NCBI RefSeq assembly: GCF_009601165.1
Contig: NZ_WIRE01000001.1
Location: forward strand, 372,001-436,000
DNA: 64,000 nucleotides
Direction: 5' to 3'
Origin: Alcanivorax sediminis
Lineage (GTDB): Bacteria; Pseudomonadota; Gammaproteobacteria; Pseudomonadales; Alcanivoracaceae
A program made the position numbers and the translations under genes. The notes below the pieces were generated by a model. It made no database searches. It saw only the letters and a program-made list of their open reading frames with translations, and had not been told where the DNA came from. Within the stretch, counting starts at the first letter, position 1. Every line of letters begins with the position of its first letter. Positions 8,102 through 16,667 of this stretch are shown piece by piece.

Positions 8102-8130
8102 AAGGCAGGACGCCTGACGCCAATGATGAA

Positions 8131-8340
8131 ACCGCTGCAGGAGCGAGCCTGCTCGCGATCCGAGCCTAAGCGAGGTAAGGATTCCAGAGACGAGTTTCGA
8201 GTACCGAGTTTCGAAAATCAAAAAAACGGCGGCTAGACACGAGGTTTGGTTTTTTCGAAACTCGTAACTCGCGACTCGAAACTATTACCTCGCCTTGGCT
8301 CGGATCGCTTGCAGGCAAGCTCCTACAGCGGCTTCGAACC
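8131..8340. repeat. Large composite palindrome: REP-like outer arms, GAGTTTCGA inner arms
   Basis: Best-preserved copy of the main repeat family. Left side in order: CTGCAGGAGCGAGCCTGC, a GATCCGAGCCTAAGCGAGG segment, GGATTCCAGAGACGAG, then GAGTTTCGAGTACCGAGTTTCG. The right side is the inverted order: TCGAAACTCGTAACTCG, ATTACCTCGCCTTGGCTCGG, GCAGGCAAGCTCCTACAGCG. The whole 210 bases could fold as a single long hairpin. The gap 8102-8472 holds only this element, the terminator at 8368-8403 and a CACGC-type word; no gene was seen. Confidence 0.85.
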
Positions 8341-8367
8341 AACCTCTTCCTGGTTTACCTCAGCAAC

Positions 8368-8403
8368 AAAAAGGCCGCCCCCATATTCGGGTGCGGCCTT
8401 TTT
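8368..8403. terminator. Bidirectional rho-independent terminator between META gene and fba
   Basis: Stem GGCCGCcCCC / GGGtGCGGCC, five A on the left and five T on the right, between two convergent genes. Confidence 0.85.
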
Positions 8404-8435
8404 GTTGTCCGCTGGCAACCACCTCAACCGCGTTC

Positions 8436-8470
8436 TTGCATGTGGCGTGAAGCGTGGTGCGTGCAGCGTC
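8436..8470. repeat. Word repeat, GTGGCGTGAAGCGTGGTGCG type
   Basis: Inverted CACGC-family words in tandem, ending two bases before the fba stop codon. Confidence 0.5.
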
Positions 8471-8472
8471 TC

Positions 8473-9537
8473 TTACTTCACCCGCGGATCCAGCTCGCCG
8501 GAAGCGTAACGCTCGAACATGGCTTCCAGGTTGATCGGCTTGATCTTGCTGGCGTTGCCGGCGGTGCCGAAGGCTTCGTAGCGTGCGATACAGATATCAC
8601 GCATGGCAGTCACGGATTCCGCCAGGTATTTGCGCGGATCGAACTCGGCGGTGTTGCCGGCCAGGAAGCGGCGGATGGCACCGGTGGAGGCCAGACGCAG
8701 GTCGGTGTCGATGTTCACCTTGCGGACACCGTGCTTGATGCCTTCCACGATTTCTTCCACCGGCACCCCGTAGGTTTCCGGAATCTCGCCACCAAACTCG
8801 TTGATGATGGCCAGCCATTCCTGAGGCACAGAAGAAGAACCGTGCATGACCAGGTGGGTGTCCGGAATGCGCTGGTGGATCGCCTTGATCTGGTCGATGG
8901 CCAGGATGTCACCTGTGGGCGGACGGGTGAACTTGTAGGCACCATGGGAAGTACCGATGGCGATGGCCAGGGCATCCACCTTGGTCTTCTTCACGAAGTC
9001 AGCGGCTTCTTCAGGATCGGTCAACATCTGGTCGTGGGTCAGTTTGCCCGCCGCACCGATGCCGTCCTCTTCACCGGCTTCGCCGGTTTCCAGGGAACCC
9101 AGACAACCCAGCTCGCCTTCCACGGACACCCCACAGGCGTGGGCCATTTCCACGGTACGGCGGGTTACGTCCACATTGTATTCGTAGTCGGTGGGGGTCT
9201 TGCCGTCTTCACCCAGAGAGCCGTCCATCATCACCGAGGAGAAACCCAACTGGATGGAGCGCTGGCACACCGCCGGGCTGGTGCCGTGATCCTGGTGCAT
9301 CACCACCGGAATGTGCGGAAACTCTTCCACCGCCGCCAGAATCAGGTGACGCAGGAAAGGCGCGCCGGCGTATTTACGGGCACCGGCAGACGCCTGCACG
9401 ATCACCGGGGAATCGGTCTTGTCCGCCGCTTCCATGATGGCGCGCATCTGTTCCAGGTTGTTCACGTTGAAAGCCGGAACGCCGTAACCAAACTCGGCGG
9501 CGTGATCCAGCAGCTGACGCATGCTTACTAGTGCCAT
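8473..9537 (-). CDS. fba: Class II fructose-1,6-bisphosphate aldolase
   Basis: Zn-dependent aldolase that cleaves or forms fructose-1,6-bisphosphate from DHAP and GAP. The 354 residues show the metal/catalytic motif MHQDHGTSP (His84 ligand, Asp83 acid), the loop [28 protein letters not shown] and [12 protein letters not shown]. Length and HQDHG form fit the class IIB, Calvin-cycle-type (CbbA-like) subgroup. It is the last gene of the minus-strand tkt-epd-pgk-fba block, 113 bases after pgk, and probably serves gluconeogenesis in a host living on fatty substrates (inference). Confidence 0.96.
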   Translation of the reverse strand: MALVSMRQLLDHAAEFGYGVPAFNVNNLEQMRAIMEAADKTDSPVIVQASAGARKYAGAPFLRHLILAAVEEFPHIPVVMHQDHGTSPAVCQRSIQLGFSSVMMDGSLGEDGKTPTDYEYNVDVTRRTVEMAHACGVSVEGELGCLGSLETGEAGEEDGIGAAGKLTHDQMLTDPEEAADFVKKTKVDALAIAIGTSHGAYKFTRPPTGDILAIDQIKAIHQRIPDTHLVMHGSSSVPQEWLAIINEFGGEIPETYGVPVEEIVEGIKHGVRKVNIDTDLRLASTGAIRRFLAGNTAEFDPRKYLAESVTAMRDICIARYEAFGTAGNASKIKPINLEAMFERYASGELDPRVK

Positions 9538-9611
9538 TTTCGTTTCCCCTTCGTTAACCGTTTGCGGCGGAACATCACCGCCTCACTTCGTTCATTACGG
9601 CCCAACACTTG

Positions 9612-9650
9612 ACGCCTTTCTGTCTGCGCCGGGCGCCCAGCATCCGGCGT
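9612..9650. repeat. Word repeat of the GACGCC...GGCGT family at the pgk 3' end
   Basis: TTGACGCC and GCATCCGGCGTTTAA flank GCGCCGGGCGCCCAGC, a short palindrome. The word runs up to the pgk stop codon. Same family as 18061-18144, 21471-21562 and 57776-57802. Confidence 0.45.
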
Positions 9651-10814
9651 TTAATCGTTTGCCCGCGCTTCCAACATGGCCACGGCCGGCAGCACCTTGC
9701 CTTCCACAAACTCGAGGAAGGCGCCGCCACCGGTGGAAATGTAGCTGATCTTGTCGCTGATGCCGTATTTGTCGACGGCGGCCAGGGTGTCGCCACCACC
9801 GGCGATGGAGAAGGCATCGGAATCGGCAATGGCTTCCGCCATTTCACGGGTACCTTCACCAAACTGATCGAACTCGAACACACCCACCGGGCCGTTCCAG
9901 ATGATCGTCTTGGCTTCCTTCATCAGGGCCGCCACGATGTGGGCAGTCTGCGGACCAATGTCGAGAATCATGTCGTCCTCGGCCACGTCTTCCACTTTCT
10001 TGGTGACCGCTTCAGCAGATTCAGCAAATTCCTTGGCAGTAACCACATCCACCGGAATCGGGATATGCACTTTCTCGGCAATCTTGTTGGCCGCCTCAAT
10101 CAGGTCGGCTTCATACAGGGACTTGCCTACCGGGTGACCGGCAGCGGCCAGGAAGGTGTTGGCAATACCGCCACCGACGACCAGCTGATCAACCTTGTCG
10201 GACAGCGCTTCCAGCACTTCCAGCTTGGTGGACACCTTGGAGCCACCCACAATAGCCACCAGCGGTTTTTCCGGCTTCTGCAAGGCTTTGCCCAACGCAT
10301 CCAGTTCATTGGCCAGCAGCGGACCTGCACAGGCCACCGGAGCAAACTTGCCGACTCCATGGGTGGACGCCTGGGCGCGGTGCGCAGTGCCAAAGGCATC
10401 CATCACATAGATGTCGCAGAGCGCGGCCATCTTTTGTGACAGCGCTTCGTCATCTTTCTTTTCGCCGCTGTTGAAACGAACGTTCTCGCACAGCACCACC
10501 TGACCGGCATCCACGTCGACACCGTCCAGCCAGTCCTTGATCAGCGGCACTTCACGGCCGAGCAGGGAGCCCAGGTGATCGGCCACTGGCTTGAGAGAGA
10601 ATTCCTCGGCGTACTCCCCTTCGGTGGGGCGCCCCAGGTGAGACATCAGCATCACTTTCGCCCCGGCCTTGAGAGCATGCTCAATGGTCGGCAGTGAGGC
10701 ACGGATACGGGCATCACTGGTGACCTTGCCGTCTTTTACCGGCACGTTCAGGTCTTCGCGGATCAGAACGCGTTTGCCTGCCAGATCCAGGTCGGTCATG
10801 CGCTTGAAGTTCAT
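9651..10814 (-). CDS. pgk: Phosphoglycerate kinase
   Basis: Transfers phosphate between 1,3-bisphosphoglycerate and ADP, reversibly, in the cytoplasm. 387 residues, the usual bacterial length. N-terminal substrate site REDLNVPV (19-26; Glu replaces the more common Val or Ala), [15 protein letters not shown] and [13 protein letters not shown]-terminal nucleotide domain: [26 protein letters not shown] and [13 protein letters not shown]. Between epd and fba, 47 bases after epd, so co-transcription is likely. Confidence 0.97.
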   Translation of the reverse strand: MNFKRMTDLDLAGKRVLIREDLNVPVKDGKVTSDARIRASLPTIEHALKAGAKVMLMSHLGRPTEGEYAEEFSLKPVADHLGSLLGREVPLIKDWLDGVDVDAGQVVLCENVRFNSGEKKDDEALSQKMAALCDIYVMDAFGTAHRAQASTHGVGKFAPVACAGPLLANELDALGKALQKPEKPLVAIVGGSKVSTKLEVLEALSDKVDQLVVGGGIANTFLAAAGHPVGKSLYEADLIEAANKIAEKVHIPIPVDVVTAKEFAESAEAVTKKVEDVAEDDMILDIGPQTAHIVAALMKEAKTIIWNGPVGVFEFDQFGEGTREMAEAIADSDAFSIAGGGDTLAAVDKYGISDKISYISTGGGAFLEFVEGKVLPAVAMLEARAND

Positions 10815-10861
10815 CGTTCTCTTACCTCATTCACGGCCACCGCGTAGGGGCTGTCTGTCAA

Positions 10862-11878
10862 TCAGTGTTGCTGTGATTCGGCCATGGCCGCCACCCAGTC
10901 CAGCAGGCGGTTGGCATAGCCCCATTCATTGTCGTACCAGGCCACCACCTGCACCATGTCGCCCTGCACCCGGGTCTGGGTCACATCGACGATGGCGGAT
11001 TCCGGACGGTGGTTGAAATCCACGCTCACCAGCGGCTCGTCATTGTAGCCAATCAGCCCCTTCGACGCTGTTGCCTGCTGGTATAACCATTCATTGAGAC
11101 CCTTGGCATCCGGTGTCTGTTCCAGACGCAGGGTCAACTCCACCATGGCCACATTCAGGGTGGGCACACGGATAGAGCTACCGCTGATCTTGCCTTCCAG
11201 CTGCGGCAGCACCTGCTGTACCGCACCGATGGCACTGCTGGTGGTGGGCACGATATTCTGTGCCCCGGCCCTACCCCGGCGCGGATCCCGGTGGACATGG
11301 TCCAGCAGGGTCTGGTCCGAGGTGTAGGCATGGATTTCTTTCATCAATACCTGTTGTACCCCGAAGGCTTCGTCCAGCCGTGCCAGCAGCGGCGCGATGC
11401 AATGGGTCGTGCAAGACCCTGCGGACAATACCTTGCTGTCGGAAGACACCGCCGCCTGGTTCACACCGAAGACCACCACCTGGTCAGCCTGATCGAACGG
11501 CACGGCGCCGATAATCACTTTTTTGGCACCTGCCTCAATGTGACGGGAGGCGCCCGCATGGCTTCGGAAATGGCCGGAGCACTCCAGCACCAGATCCACA
11601 TCCATTTCACCCCAGGGCAACAGCTCAGGCCTGGGCTGCTTTAGCAGTCGAGGCGCCTGCTGACCGATGCGCAACATGCCCTCGATCAGTTCTGCCGGCT
11701 CCGCTAACCGCCCATGGGTAGTGTCATAGCGGGTCAGATACAGCAGATCTTCCGGCCGGCCCTTGTCGTTGATCGCCACCAAGGTAAAAGGCGCCTGCCA
11801 GCCCGCCCCCTCACGCTCGGCGAGGGCTCGGACAAAGGAGCGACCGATACGGCCGTAGCCGTTGATGGCAATTCTCAT
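10862..11878 (-). CDS. epd: Erythrose-4-phosphate / glyceraldehyde-3-phosphate dehydrogenase
   Basis: NAD-dependent aldehyde dehydrogenase, 338 residues. The Rossmann motif INGYGRIGRS is at 5-14, the nucleophile is Cys156 in SAGSCTTHC and the base is His183 (KEIHAYTSDQ). The tkt-epd-pgk-fba order points to Epd, which feeds erythronate-4-phosphate into pyridoxal phosphate synthesis, but sequence alone does not exclude a GAPDH role, for which the operon would also make sense. The usual CTTN tetrad reads CTTH here, and SNAS reads SAGS, both unusual. Starts at the ATG right after a palindromic repeat. Confidence 0.85.
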   Translation of the reverse strand: MRIAINGYGRIGRSFVRALAEREGAGWQAPFTLVAINDKGRPEDLLYLTRYDTTHGRLAEPAELIEGMLRIGQQAPRLLKQPRPELLPWGEMDVDLVLECSGHFRSHAGASRHIEAGAKKVIIGAVPFDQADQVVVFGVNQAAVSSDSKVLSAGSCTTHCIAPLLARLDEAFGVQQVLMKEIHAYTSDQTLLDHVHRDPRRGRAGAQNIVPTTSSAIGAVQQVLPQLEGKISGSSIRVPTLNVAMVELTLRLEQTPDAKGLNEWLYQQATASKGLIGYNDEPLVSVDFNHRPESAIVDVTQTRVQGDMVQVVAWYDNEWGYANRLLDWVAAMAESQQH

Positions 11879-11882
11879 AGCG

Positions 11883-11954
11883 GTCTGACGTCGGACGTCT
11901 GAGGTCCGACGCTAACAGGGTTTGTCGTCCGACGTCTGACGTCCGACTTCCGAC
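11883..11954. repeat. Palindrome of GACGTCTGAC words between tkt and epd
   Basis: Arms 11883-11911 and 11926-11954 (29 bases each) are near-complete reverse complements (about 24 of 29) around a 14-base loop. Each arm is itself a tandem of degenerate GTC(T/C/G)GAC words. The element lies between two genes of one probable operon, so it would be transcribed and fold as RNA. Confidence 0.8.
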
Positions 11955-11963
11955 CCGTCTCTA

Positions 11964-13964
11964 TCAAAGCAATGACTCCACCGCTTCCTGTACAGCCTCA
12001 GCGGTAATGTTGAAGTGCTTGAACAGATCACCCGCCGGAGCAGAGGCACCGAAGCTGGTCATGCCGATCACCTTGCCGTCCAGACCGACGAAGCGATACC
12101 AGTAATCGGCGATAGCCGCTTCCACAGCGACACGGGCGCGCACGGCAGTCGGCAGCACGCTCTCCTGATAAGCCGCGTCCTGGGCGAGGAATTCTTCCAC
12201 ACAGGGCATGGACACCACACGGATATTCTTGCCGCTCAGGGCCTGGGCCGCCTGCACGGCCAGCTCCACTTCGGAGCCGGTGGCAATGATGATCGCGTCC
12301 GGGGTGCCTTCACCGGTCTGCAGCAGGGTGTAGCCGCCCTTCTCGATCTCGGCCAGCTGCTCGCTGCCACGCTCCATGCAGGGCAGGCCCTGACGGGAGA
12401 AGATCAGGGAAGACGGGCCATCCTGACGCAGGATGGCTTTCTTCCAGGACACTGCGGATTCCACCGTGTCACAGGGACGCCAGGTACGCATGTTCGGAGT
12501 CAGACGCAGGTTCGCCATCTGCTCGATGGGCTGATGAGTCGGACCATCTTCACCCAGACCGATGGAGTCGTGGGTATAGACCAGAATGTTGGGCTGGTGC
12601 ATCAGTGCCGCCATGCGCACCGCATTACGCGCGTATTCCATGAACACCAGGAAGGTACCGCCGTAGGGGCGCAAGCCACCGTGCAGGCACAGACCGTTCT
12701 GCACCGCGGTCATGCCGAATTCGCGCACACCGTAATGGATGTAGTTGCCGCTGGCATCGTCCGCAGTGACGGACTTGCAGCCTTTCCAGATGGTGTTGTT
12801 GGAGCCGGCCAGGTCAGCAGAGCCACCGGCCAGTTCCGGCAGCAGCGGGCCAAAGGCATCCAGGGAGTTCTGGCTGGCCTTGCGGGTGGCCACTTTCTCG
12901 CCCTTTTCCTGACACTCGCGAATATAGGCATCGGCCTTGTCGGCGAAGTCTGCCGGCAGCTCGCCCGCCATACGGCGCTCAAACTCGGCAGCCAGTTCCG
13001 GATACGCTGCTTTATAGGCTTCGAAACGCTGCTGCCACTCGCTCTGCGCGGCCGCGCCGGCGTCGCTGGCATCCCAGGCATTCTTGATGTCAGCGGGAAT
13101 CTCGAACGGACCGTGCTCCCAGCCCAGCTGCTTGCGGGTCAGGGCGATTTCTTCGTCACCCAGGGCGGCACCGTGACACTCTTCCTTGCCCTGCTTGTTG
13201 GGGCTGCCGAAACCGATGATGGTCTTGCAGCAGATCAGGGTGGGCTGATCCGGTGTCGCCTTGGCCGTTTCGATGGCGGTGCGGATCTCTTCCGGGTCGT
13301 GGCCATCCACGTTCGGGATCACCTGCCAGCCATAGGCGCGGAAACGCTCCACCGTATCGTCGGTGAACCAGCCTTCCACTTCACCATCGATAGAAATGCC
13401 GTTGTCGTCATAGAAGGCCACCAGCTTGCCGAGGCCCAGGGTGCCAGCCAGGGAGCAGGCTTCATGAGAAATGCCTTCCATCATGCAGCCATCACCCAGG
13501 AAGCAGTAGGTGTTGTGGTCGACGATGGTGTGCCCGTCACGGTTGAACTGGCCCGCCAGCATTTTCTCGGCCAGCGCCATACCCACCGCATTGGCAATGC
13601 CCTGACCCAGCGGGCCAGTGGTGGTCTCAATGCCAGGGGCATCGCCGTATTCCGGATGACCGGCAGTGGGGCTGCCCAGCTGACGGAAGTTCTTGATGTC
13701 CTCAATGCTGACGCCGTAGCCAGACAAGTGCAGCAGGGAGTAGAGCAGCATGGAGCCGTGACCATTGGACAGCACGAAGCGATCACGATCGGCCCACTTG
13801 GGATCCTGAGGATTATGTTTCAGGAAACCGCGCCACAGCACTTCGGCGATATCGGCCATGCCCATGGGGGCGCCGGGGTGGCCTGAGTTGGCTTTCTGGA
13901 CCGCATCCATGCTGAGGGCACGGATGGCATTGGCGAGATCACGGCTGGCGGGGGCACTGGACAT
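11964..13964 (-). CDS. tkt: Transketolase
   Basis: TPP enzyme moving two-carbon units between sugar phosphates; links the pentose phosphate pathway with glycolysis and supplies erythrose-4-phosphate, the substrate of Epd. 666 residues, standard length. The N-terminal region has SGHPGAPMG (27-35), and the TPP/Mg motif starts at GDGCMMEG (157) and ends near FYDDN. The PYR domain includes [17 protein letters not shown]. The ATG at 13964 with GGAG upstream starts at the family-typical [20 protein letters not shown]; the frame continues upstream to 14060 but lacks support. First gene of the block, divergent from the SahR-type regulator. Confidence 0.96.
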   Translation of the reverse strand: MSSAPASRDLANAIRALSMDAVQKANSGHPGAPMGMADIAEVLWRGFLKHNPQDPKWADRDRFVLSNGHGSMLLYSLLHLSGYGVSIEDIKNFRQLGSPTAGHPEYGDAPGIETTTGPLGQGIANAVGMALAEKMLAGQFNRDGHTIVDHNTYCFLGDGCMMEGISHEACSLAGTLGLGKLVAFYDDNGISIDGEVEGWFTDDTVERFRAYGWQVIPNVDGHDPEEIRTAIETAKATPDQPTLICCKTIIGFGSPNKQGKEECHGAALGDEEIALTRKQLGWEHGPFEIPADIKNAWDASDAGAAAQSEWQQRFEAYKAAYPELAAEFERRMAGELPADFADKADAYIRECQEKGEKVATRKASQNSLDAFGPLLPELAGGSADLAGSNNTIWKGCKSVTADDASGNYIHYGVREFGMTAVQNGLCLHGGLRPYGGTFLVFMEYARNAVRMAALMHQPNILVYTHDSIGLGEDGPTHQPIEQMANLRLTPNMRTWRPCDTVESAVSWKKAILRQDGPSSLIFSRQGLPCMERGSEQLAEIEKGGYTLLQTGEGTPDAIIIATGSEVELAVQAAQALSGKNIRVVSMPCVEEFLAQDAAYQESVLPTAVRARVAVEAAIADYWYRFVGLDGKVIGMTSFGASAPAGDLFKHFNITAEAVQEAVESLL

Positions 13965-14098
13965 GCAGGGCTCCAAACTGACTGGTGGCTGAAAAGGGGC
14001 GCTATTGTCCCTCATGGAGTTAAGGGCTACAAGCGCCGCCGCCCGCCGCCGCGCAGCCACGCCACTTCCCTCAACGTGAAGACCACGCCAACACCTAT

Positions 14099-14114
14099 AT
14101 CAATTTATTTTGAT
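14099..14114. promoter_or_regulatory. Candidate SahR operator
   Basis: Palindrome ATCAA-N6-TTGAT (ATCAATTTATTTTGAT) placed over the -35 region of the SahR-type gene. SahR regulators are known to bind AT-rich palindromes before SAM-cycle genes; this is the only such site I see in the block. It lies between divergent tkt and sahR. Confidence 0.6.
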
Positions 14115-14137
14115 TTAGGTTTGCAATGCGCTAGACT
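14110..14137 (+). promoter_or_regulatory. Promoter of the SahR-type gene, probably leaderless transcript
   Basis: TTGATT (14110-14115), 16 bases, TAGACT (14132-14137). The start codon ATG begins at 14146, only 8 bases after the -10, so transcription would start at or next to the A of ATG. There is no Shine-Dalgarno (TTGCCACC precedes), consistent with a leaderless mRNA. Confidence 0.5.
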
Positions 14138-14145
14138 TTGCCACC

Positions 14146-15120
14146 ATGAATGCTCAGGCACCCAGCACTCCAGAGGTTACCGACCACCTGGCAGGCTTTC
14201 TCAAGGCTGCTGGAGATCCGTTGCGCCTCCAGGTACTGCAGGTGCTCGGGCAGAGCAGTTTTGGCGTGCTTGAGTTGTGCGACATCATGGCCATGAAGCA
14301 ATCAGGCATGAGTCACCATCTCAAGGTGTTGGCCCAGGGCGGGCTGGTGGAGAAACGCCGCGAAGGCAACTCCATCTTCTACCGCCGCCGCCTGCCCCAG
14401 CCTGATAGCGTGGAAGGCGCCCTGCATAGCGCCCTGCTGGACGAACTGGATGAGGGCGTGCTGAACGATCAGGTGGCGGCAAGGCTGGAGCTGGTGCAGA
14501 ACCAGCGTGCCGAACAAAGCCGGGCCTTTTTTGCCCGTCATGCAGAGCACCTGGACGCTCAGCAGGAACTGATCGCGGATTATGACCAGTACGCCGAACA
14601 GGCCGCAGAGTTATTGTTGCGGGCCTGCCCGGACGGACAACAGGTACTGGAAATTGGCCCCGGTGACGGCCAGTTTCTGGCCGAGCTGGCCAGCCGGTTT
14701 AAACGGGTCATTGGCCTGGACAATGCCGAGGCCATGCTGGCGGTAGCCCGCCAGGCTGTCGCCAAACAGCAAAATGTGGAACTGATACTGGGTGAATGGC
14801 CGGCCAACGCCAGCACCCTGCCCGCGGTGGATGCCGTGGTGCTGAACATGGTGCTACATCACCTGCCCTCCCCCGCCAGCGCCATCCGCGCGGCGGCCCG
14901 GCAGTTAAACGAAGGCGGCACCCTGCTGATCACGGACCTGTGCCCGCATGATCAGCACTGGGCCCACGAAGCCTGCGGCGATGTCTGGCTCGGCTTTGAG
15001 GAAGTCGACCTGGTCAACTGGGCCGGGCGTGCCGGTCTGGAATTACAGGAAACCCAATTTCTGGCATTGCGGAACGGGTTTCAGGTGCAAGTGAGAACGT
15101 TCAGAAAGAATGGCAAGTAA
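14146..15120 (+). CDS. sahR: SahR-type ArsR regulator fused to a methyltransferase domain
   Basis: 324 residues. Residues 15-85 form an ArsR winged helix (recognition region IMAMKQSGMSHHLKVLAQGG). Residues 150-320 form a class I SAM methyltransferase fold with motif I VLEIGPGDGQ (167-176) and LNMVLHHL. SahR proteins of this architecture bind S-adenosylhomocysteine and repress SAM-cycle genes (Proteobacteria; established for the family). The direct neighbours metK, ahcY and metF strongly support that role here, with the methyltransferase fold acting as ligand sensor rather than enzyme. No arsenic-type cysteine pair is present. A palindrome overlaps its promoter, suggesting autoregulation. Confidence 0.85.
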   Translation: MNAQAPSTPEVTDHLAGFLKAAGDPLRLQVLQVLGQSSFGVLELCDIMAMKQSGMSHHLKVLAQGGLVEKRREGNSIFYRRRLPQPDSVEGALHSALLDELDEGVLNDQVAARLELVQNQRAEQSRAFFARHAEHLDAQQELIADYDQYAEQAAELLLRACPDGQQVLEIGPGDGQFLAELASRFKRVIGLDNAEAMLAVARQAVAKQQNVELILGEWPANASTLPAVDAVVLNMVLHHLPSPASAIRAAARQLNEGGTLLITDLCPHDQHWAHEACGDVWLGFEEVDLVNWAGRAGLELQETQFLALRNGFQVQVRTFRKNGK

Positions 15121-15127
15121 CAGGATT

Positions 15128-15157
15128 CAAGCGGCAGAACACAATTTATGCCGCTTG
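15128..15157 (+). terminator. Stem-loop after sahR
   Basis: CAAGCGGCA (15128-15136) pairs perfectly with TGCCGCTTG (15149-15157) around a 12-base loop. No T-run follows, so it may be a 3' stabilising or attenuating structure rather than a full intrinsic terminator. Confidence 0.45.
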
Positions 15158-15175
15158 CGTCAAACCGGGCTCGTC

Positions 15176-15261
15176 GCGAGTGACGAGAAGCGAGTTTCGA
15201 AGTTCAAAGAACCGGCTCTTAAGGTTTTGCTTTTCGAAACTCGCGTCTCGTAACTCGAAAC
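15176..15261. repeat. GAGTTTCGA palindrome between sahR and metK
   Basis: Left arm GAGTGACGAGAAGCGAGTTT with TCGAA after it (15178-15202), right arm TTCGAAACTCGCGTCTCG then TAACTCGAAAC (15232-15261). The arms are reverse complements with a few mismatches. No REP-like outer module here. Confidence 0.75.
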
Positions 15262-15275
15262 TTAATCTTTATCCG

Positions 15276-15304
15276 CGTTGCTGCGTGTTGCATGCAGCGT
15301 GAAG
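15276..15304. repeat. Word repeat, GTTGCTGCGTGTTGCATGC type
   Basis: Inverted CACGC-family words in the metK leader, ending about 25 bases before the metK start. Confidence 0.45.
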
Positions 15305-15329
15305 CTTAACTACAGGGAGCACTCCAGAA

Positions 15330-16478
15330 ATGAGTGAATATTCCATCTTTACTTCCGAGTCCGTGTCCGAAGGTCATCCGGACAAAATGGCCGACCAGAT
15401 CTCGGACGCTGTTCTGGATGCGATCATCAAGGATGATCCCCACGCCCGTGTGGCGGTGGAAACCCTGGTGAAAACCGGTATGGCCATCGTGGCCGGCGAA
15501 GTACGTACCAGCACCTATGTGGAACTGGAAGACATCGTTCGTCAGGTCATTCTGGACATCGGCTATGACAGCTCAGACAAGGGCTTCGACGGCGCCAGCT
15601 GTGCTGTTCTGAATGGTATCGGCAAACAGTCCGCCGACATCGCTATCGGCGTGGACGAAGCAGATGACAAGGACCTGGGCGCAGGCGACCAGGGCCTGAT
15701 GTTTGGCTTTGCCACCAATGAAACCGACACCCTGATGCCGGCCCCGATCTTCTACTCTCACCGTCTGGTGGAGCGCCAGGCAGAACTGCGCAAGAACGGC
15801 ACCCTGCCGTGGCTGCGCCCGGACGCCAAGAGCCAGGTGACCCTGCGCTACGAAAATGGCAAGCCGGTGGCCGTGGACGCCGTGGTGTTGTCCACCCAGC
15901 ACGCCCCGGAAATCGGCCTGAACGACCTGCGTGAAGCGGTGATGGAAGAAATCATCAAGCCGGTGCTGCCGGAAGAGTGGCTGCACAAGGACACCCTGTA
16001 CCACGTGAACCCCACCGGTATTTTCGTTATCGGCGGCCCCATGGGCGACTGCGGGCTGACCGGCCGCAAGATCATCGTGGACACCTATGGCGGCATGGCC
16101 CGTCACGGTGGCGGTGCATTCTCCGGCAAGGACCCTTCAAAGGTGGATCGCTCTGCGGCCTACGCCGGTCGTTACGTGGCCAAGAACATCGTGGCCTCTG
16201 GCCTGGCCGACAAGTGCGAGATTCAGGTGAGCTATGCCATTGGTGTGGCTGAGCCCACCTCCATCTCCATCAATACGTTCGGTACCGGCAAGCTCAGCGA
16301 TGACGCGATCGTGAACCTGGTGCGTGAACACTTTGACCTGCGCCCGCGCGGCATCATCGAGATGCTGGACCTGCGCAAGCCGATCTACCGTCCCACCGCC
16401 AGCTACGGCCACTTCGGCCGCGAAGGCTTCAGCTGGGAGAAGACCGACAAAGCCGAGGCCTTGGCCAAAGCTCTGTAA
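15330..16478 (+). CDS. metK: S-adenosylmethionine synthetase
   Basis: Makes S-adenosylmethionine from methionine and ATP. 382 residues (family 380-400). Signatures: GHPDK (15-19), the hexapeptide region [10 protein letters not shown] (117-126), the P-loop-like [16 protein letters not shown] and the C-terminal [11 protein letters not shown]. The start at 15330 has GGGAGC upstream. Between SahR and ahcY, completing the use-and-recycle loop of the activated methyl cycle. Probably controlled by SahR through read-through from the upstream promoter; no separate palindromic operator was found in its leader. Confidence 0.97.
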   Translation: MSEYSIFTSESVSEGHPDKMADQISDAVLDAIIKDDPHARVAVETLVKTGMAIVAGEVRTSTYVELEDIVRQVILDIGYDSSDKGFDGASCAVLNGIGKQSADIAIGVDEADDKDLGAGDQGLMFGFATNETDTLMPAPIFYSHRLVERQAELRKNGTLPWLRPDAKSQVTLRYENGKPVAVDAVVLSTQHAPEIGLNDLREAVMEEIIKPVLPEEWLHKDTLYHVNPTGIFVIGGPMGDCGLTGRKIIVDTYGGMARHGGGAFSGKDPSKVDRSAAYAGRYVAKNIVASGLADKCEIQVSYAIGVAEPTSISINTFGTGKLSDDAIVNLVREHFDLRPRGIIEMLDLRKPIYRPTASYGHFGREGFSWEKTDKAEALAKAL

Positions 16479-16569
16479 ACGATTCTAAAGGAGCCGCGTT
16501 TGAGTCGCGTACCGTCGCGACGCTTTTGCAACCTCAAGCGCGGCTTCTGCAAGGAAAGATTTTGACTCA

Positions 16570-16640
16570 CCCCTCGAGGGGCGCTGCAGCGGCATGACCG
16601 CGAGGCTCGCGGGGCGGGTTCACAAAGAACAACGGCGCCC
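16570..16640 (+). promoter_or_regulatory. S-adenosylhomocysteine (SAH) riboswitch
   Basis: Located in the ahcY leader. Conserved core segments of the SAH riboswitch are present in order: GAGGGGCGCTGCAGCGGC, then CGAGGCTCGCGG, then AACGGCGCCC. The outer stem forms between GGGCGC (16578-16583) and GCGCCC (16635-16640). The known class senses SAH and turns on ahcY when SAH accumulates. Position, about 28 bases before the ahcY start, is as expected. Confidence 0.9.
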
Positions 16641-16659
16641 ATTCGTCAAAAACGAATGG
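16639..16659 (+). promoter_or_regulatory. Hairpin masking the ahcY ribosome-binding site
   Basis: CCATTCGT (16639-16646) pairs with ACGAATGG (16652-16659) around a five-base loop. The 3' arm includes the first bases of the Shine-Dalgarno GGAGA (16658-16662), and its 5' end shares CC with the riboswitch outer stem (GCGCCC). The two helices therefore compete, a plausible expression platform in which SAH binding frees the ribosome site. Confidence 0.6.
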
Positions 16660-16667
16660 AGAAAACC

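Noticed and set aside
12015..13886. 623-codon open frame opposite tkt
   Set aside because: Antisense shadow of transketolase; sequence is low in family-like motifs.
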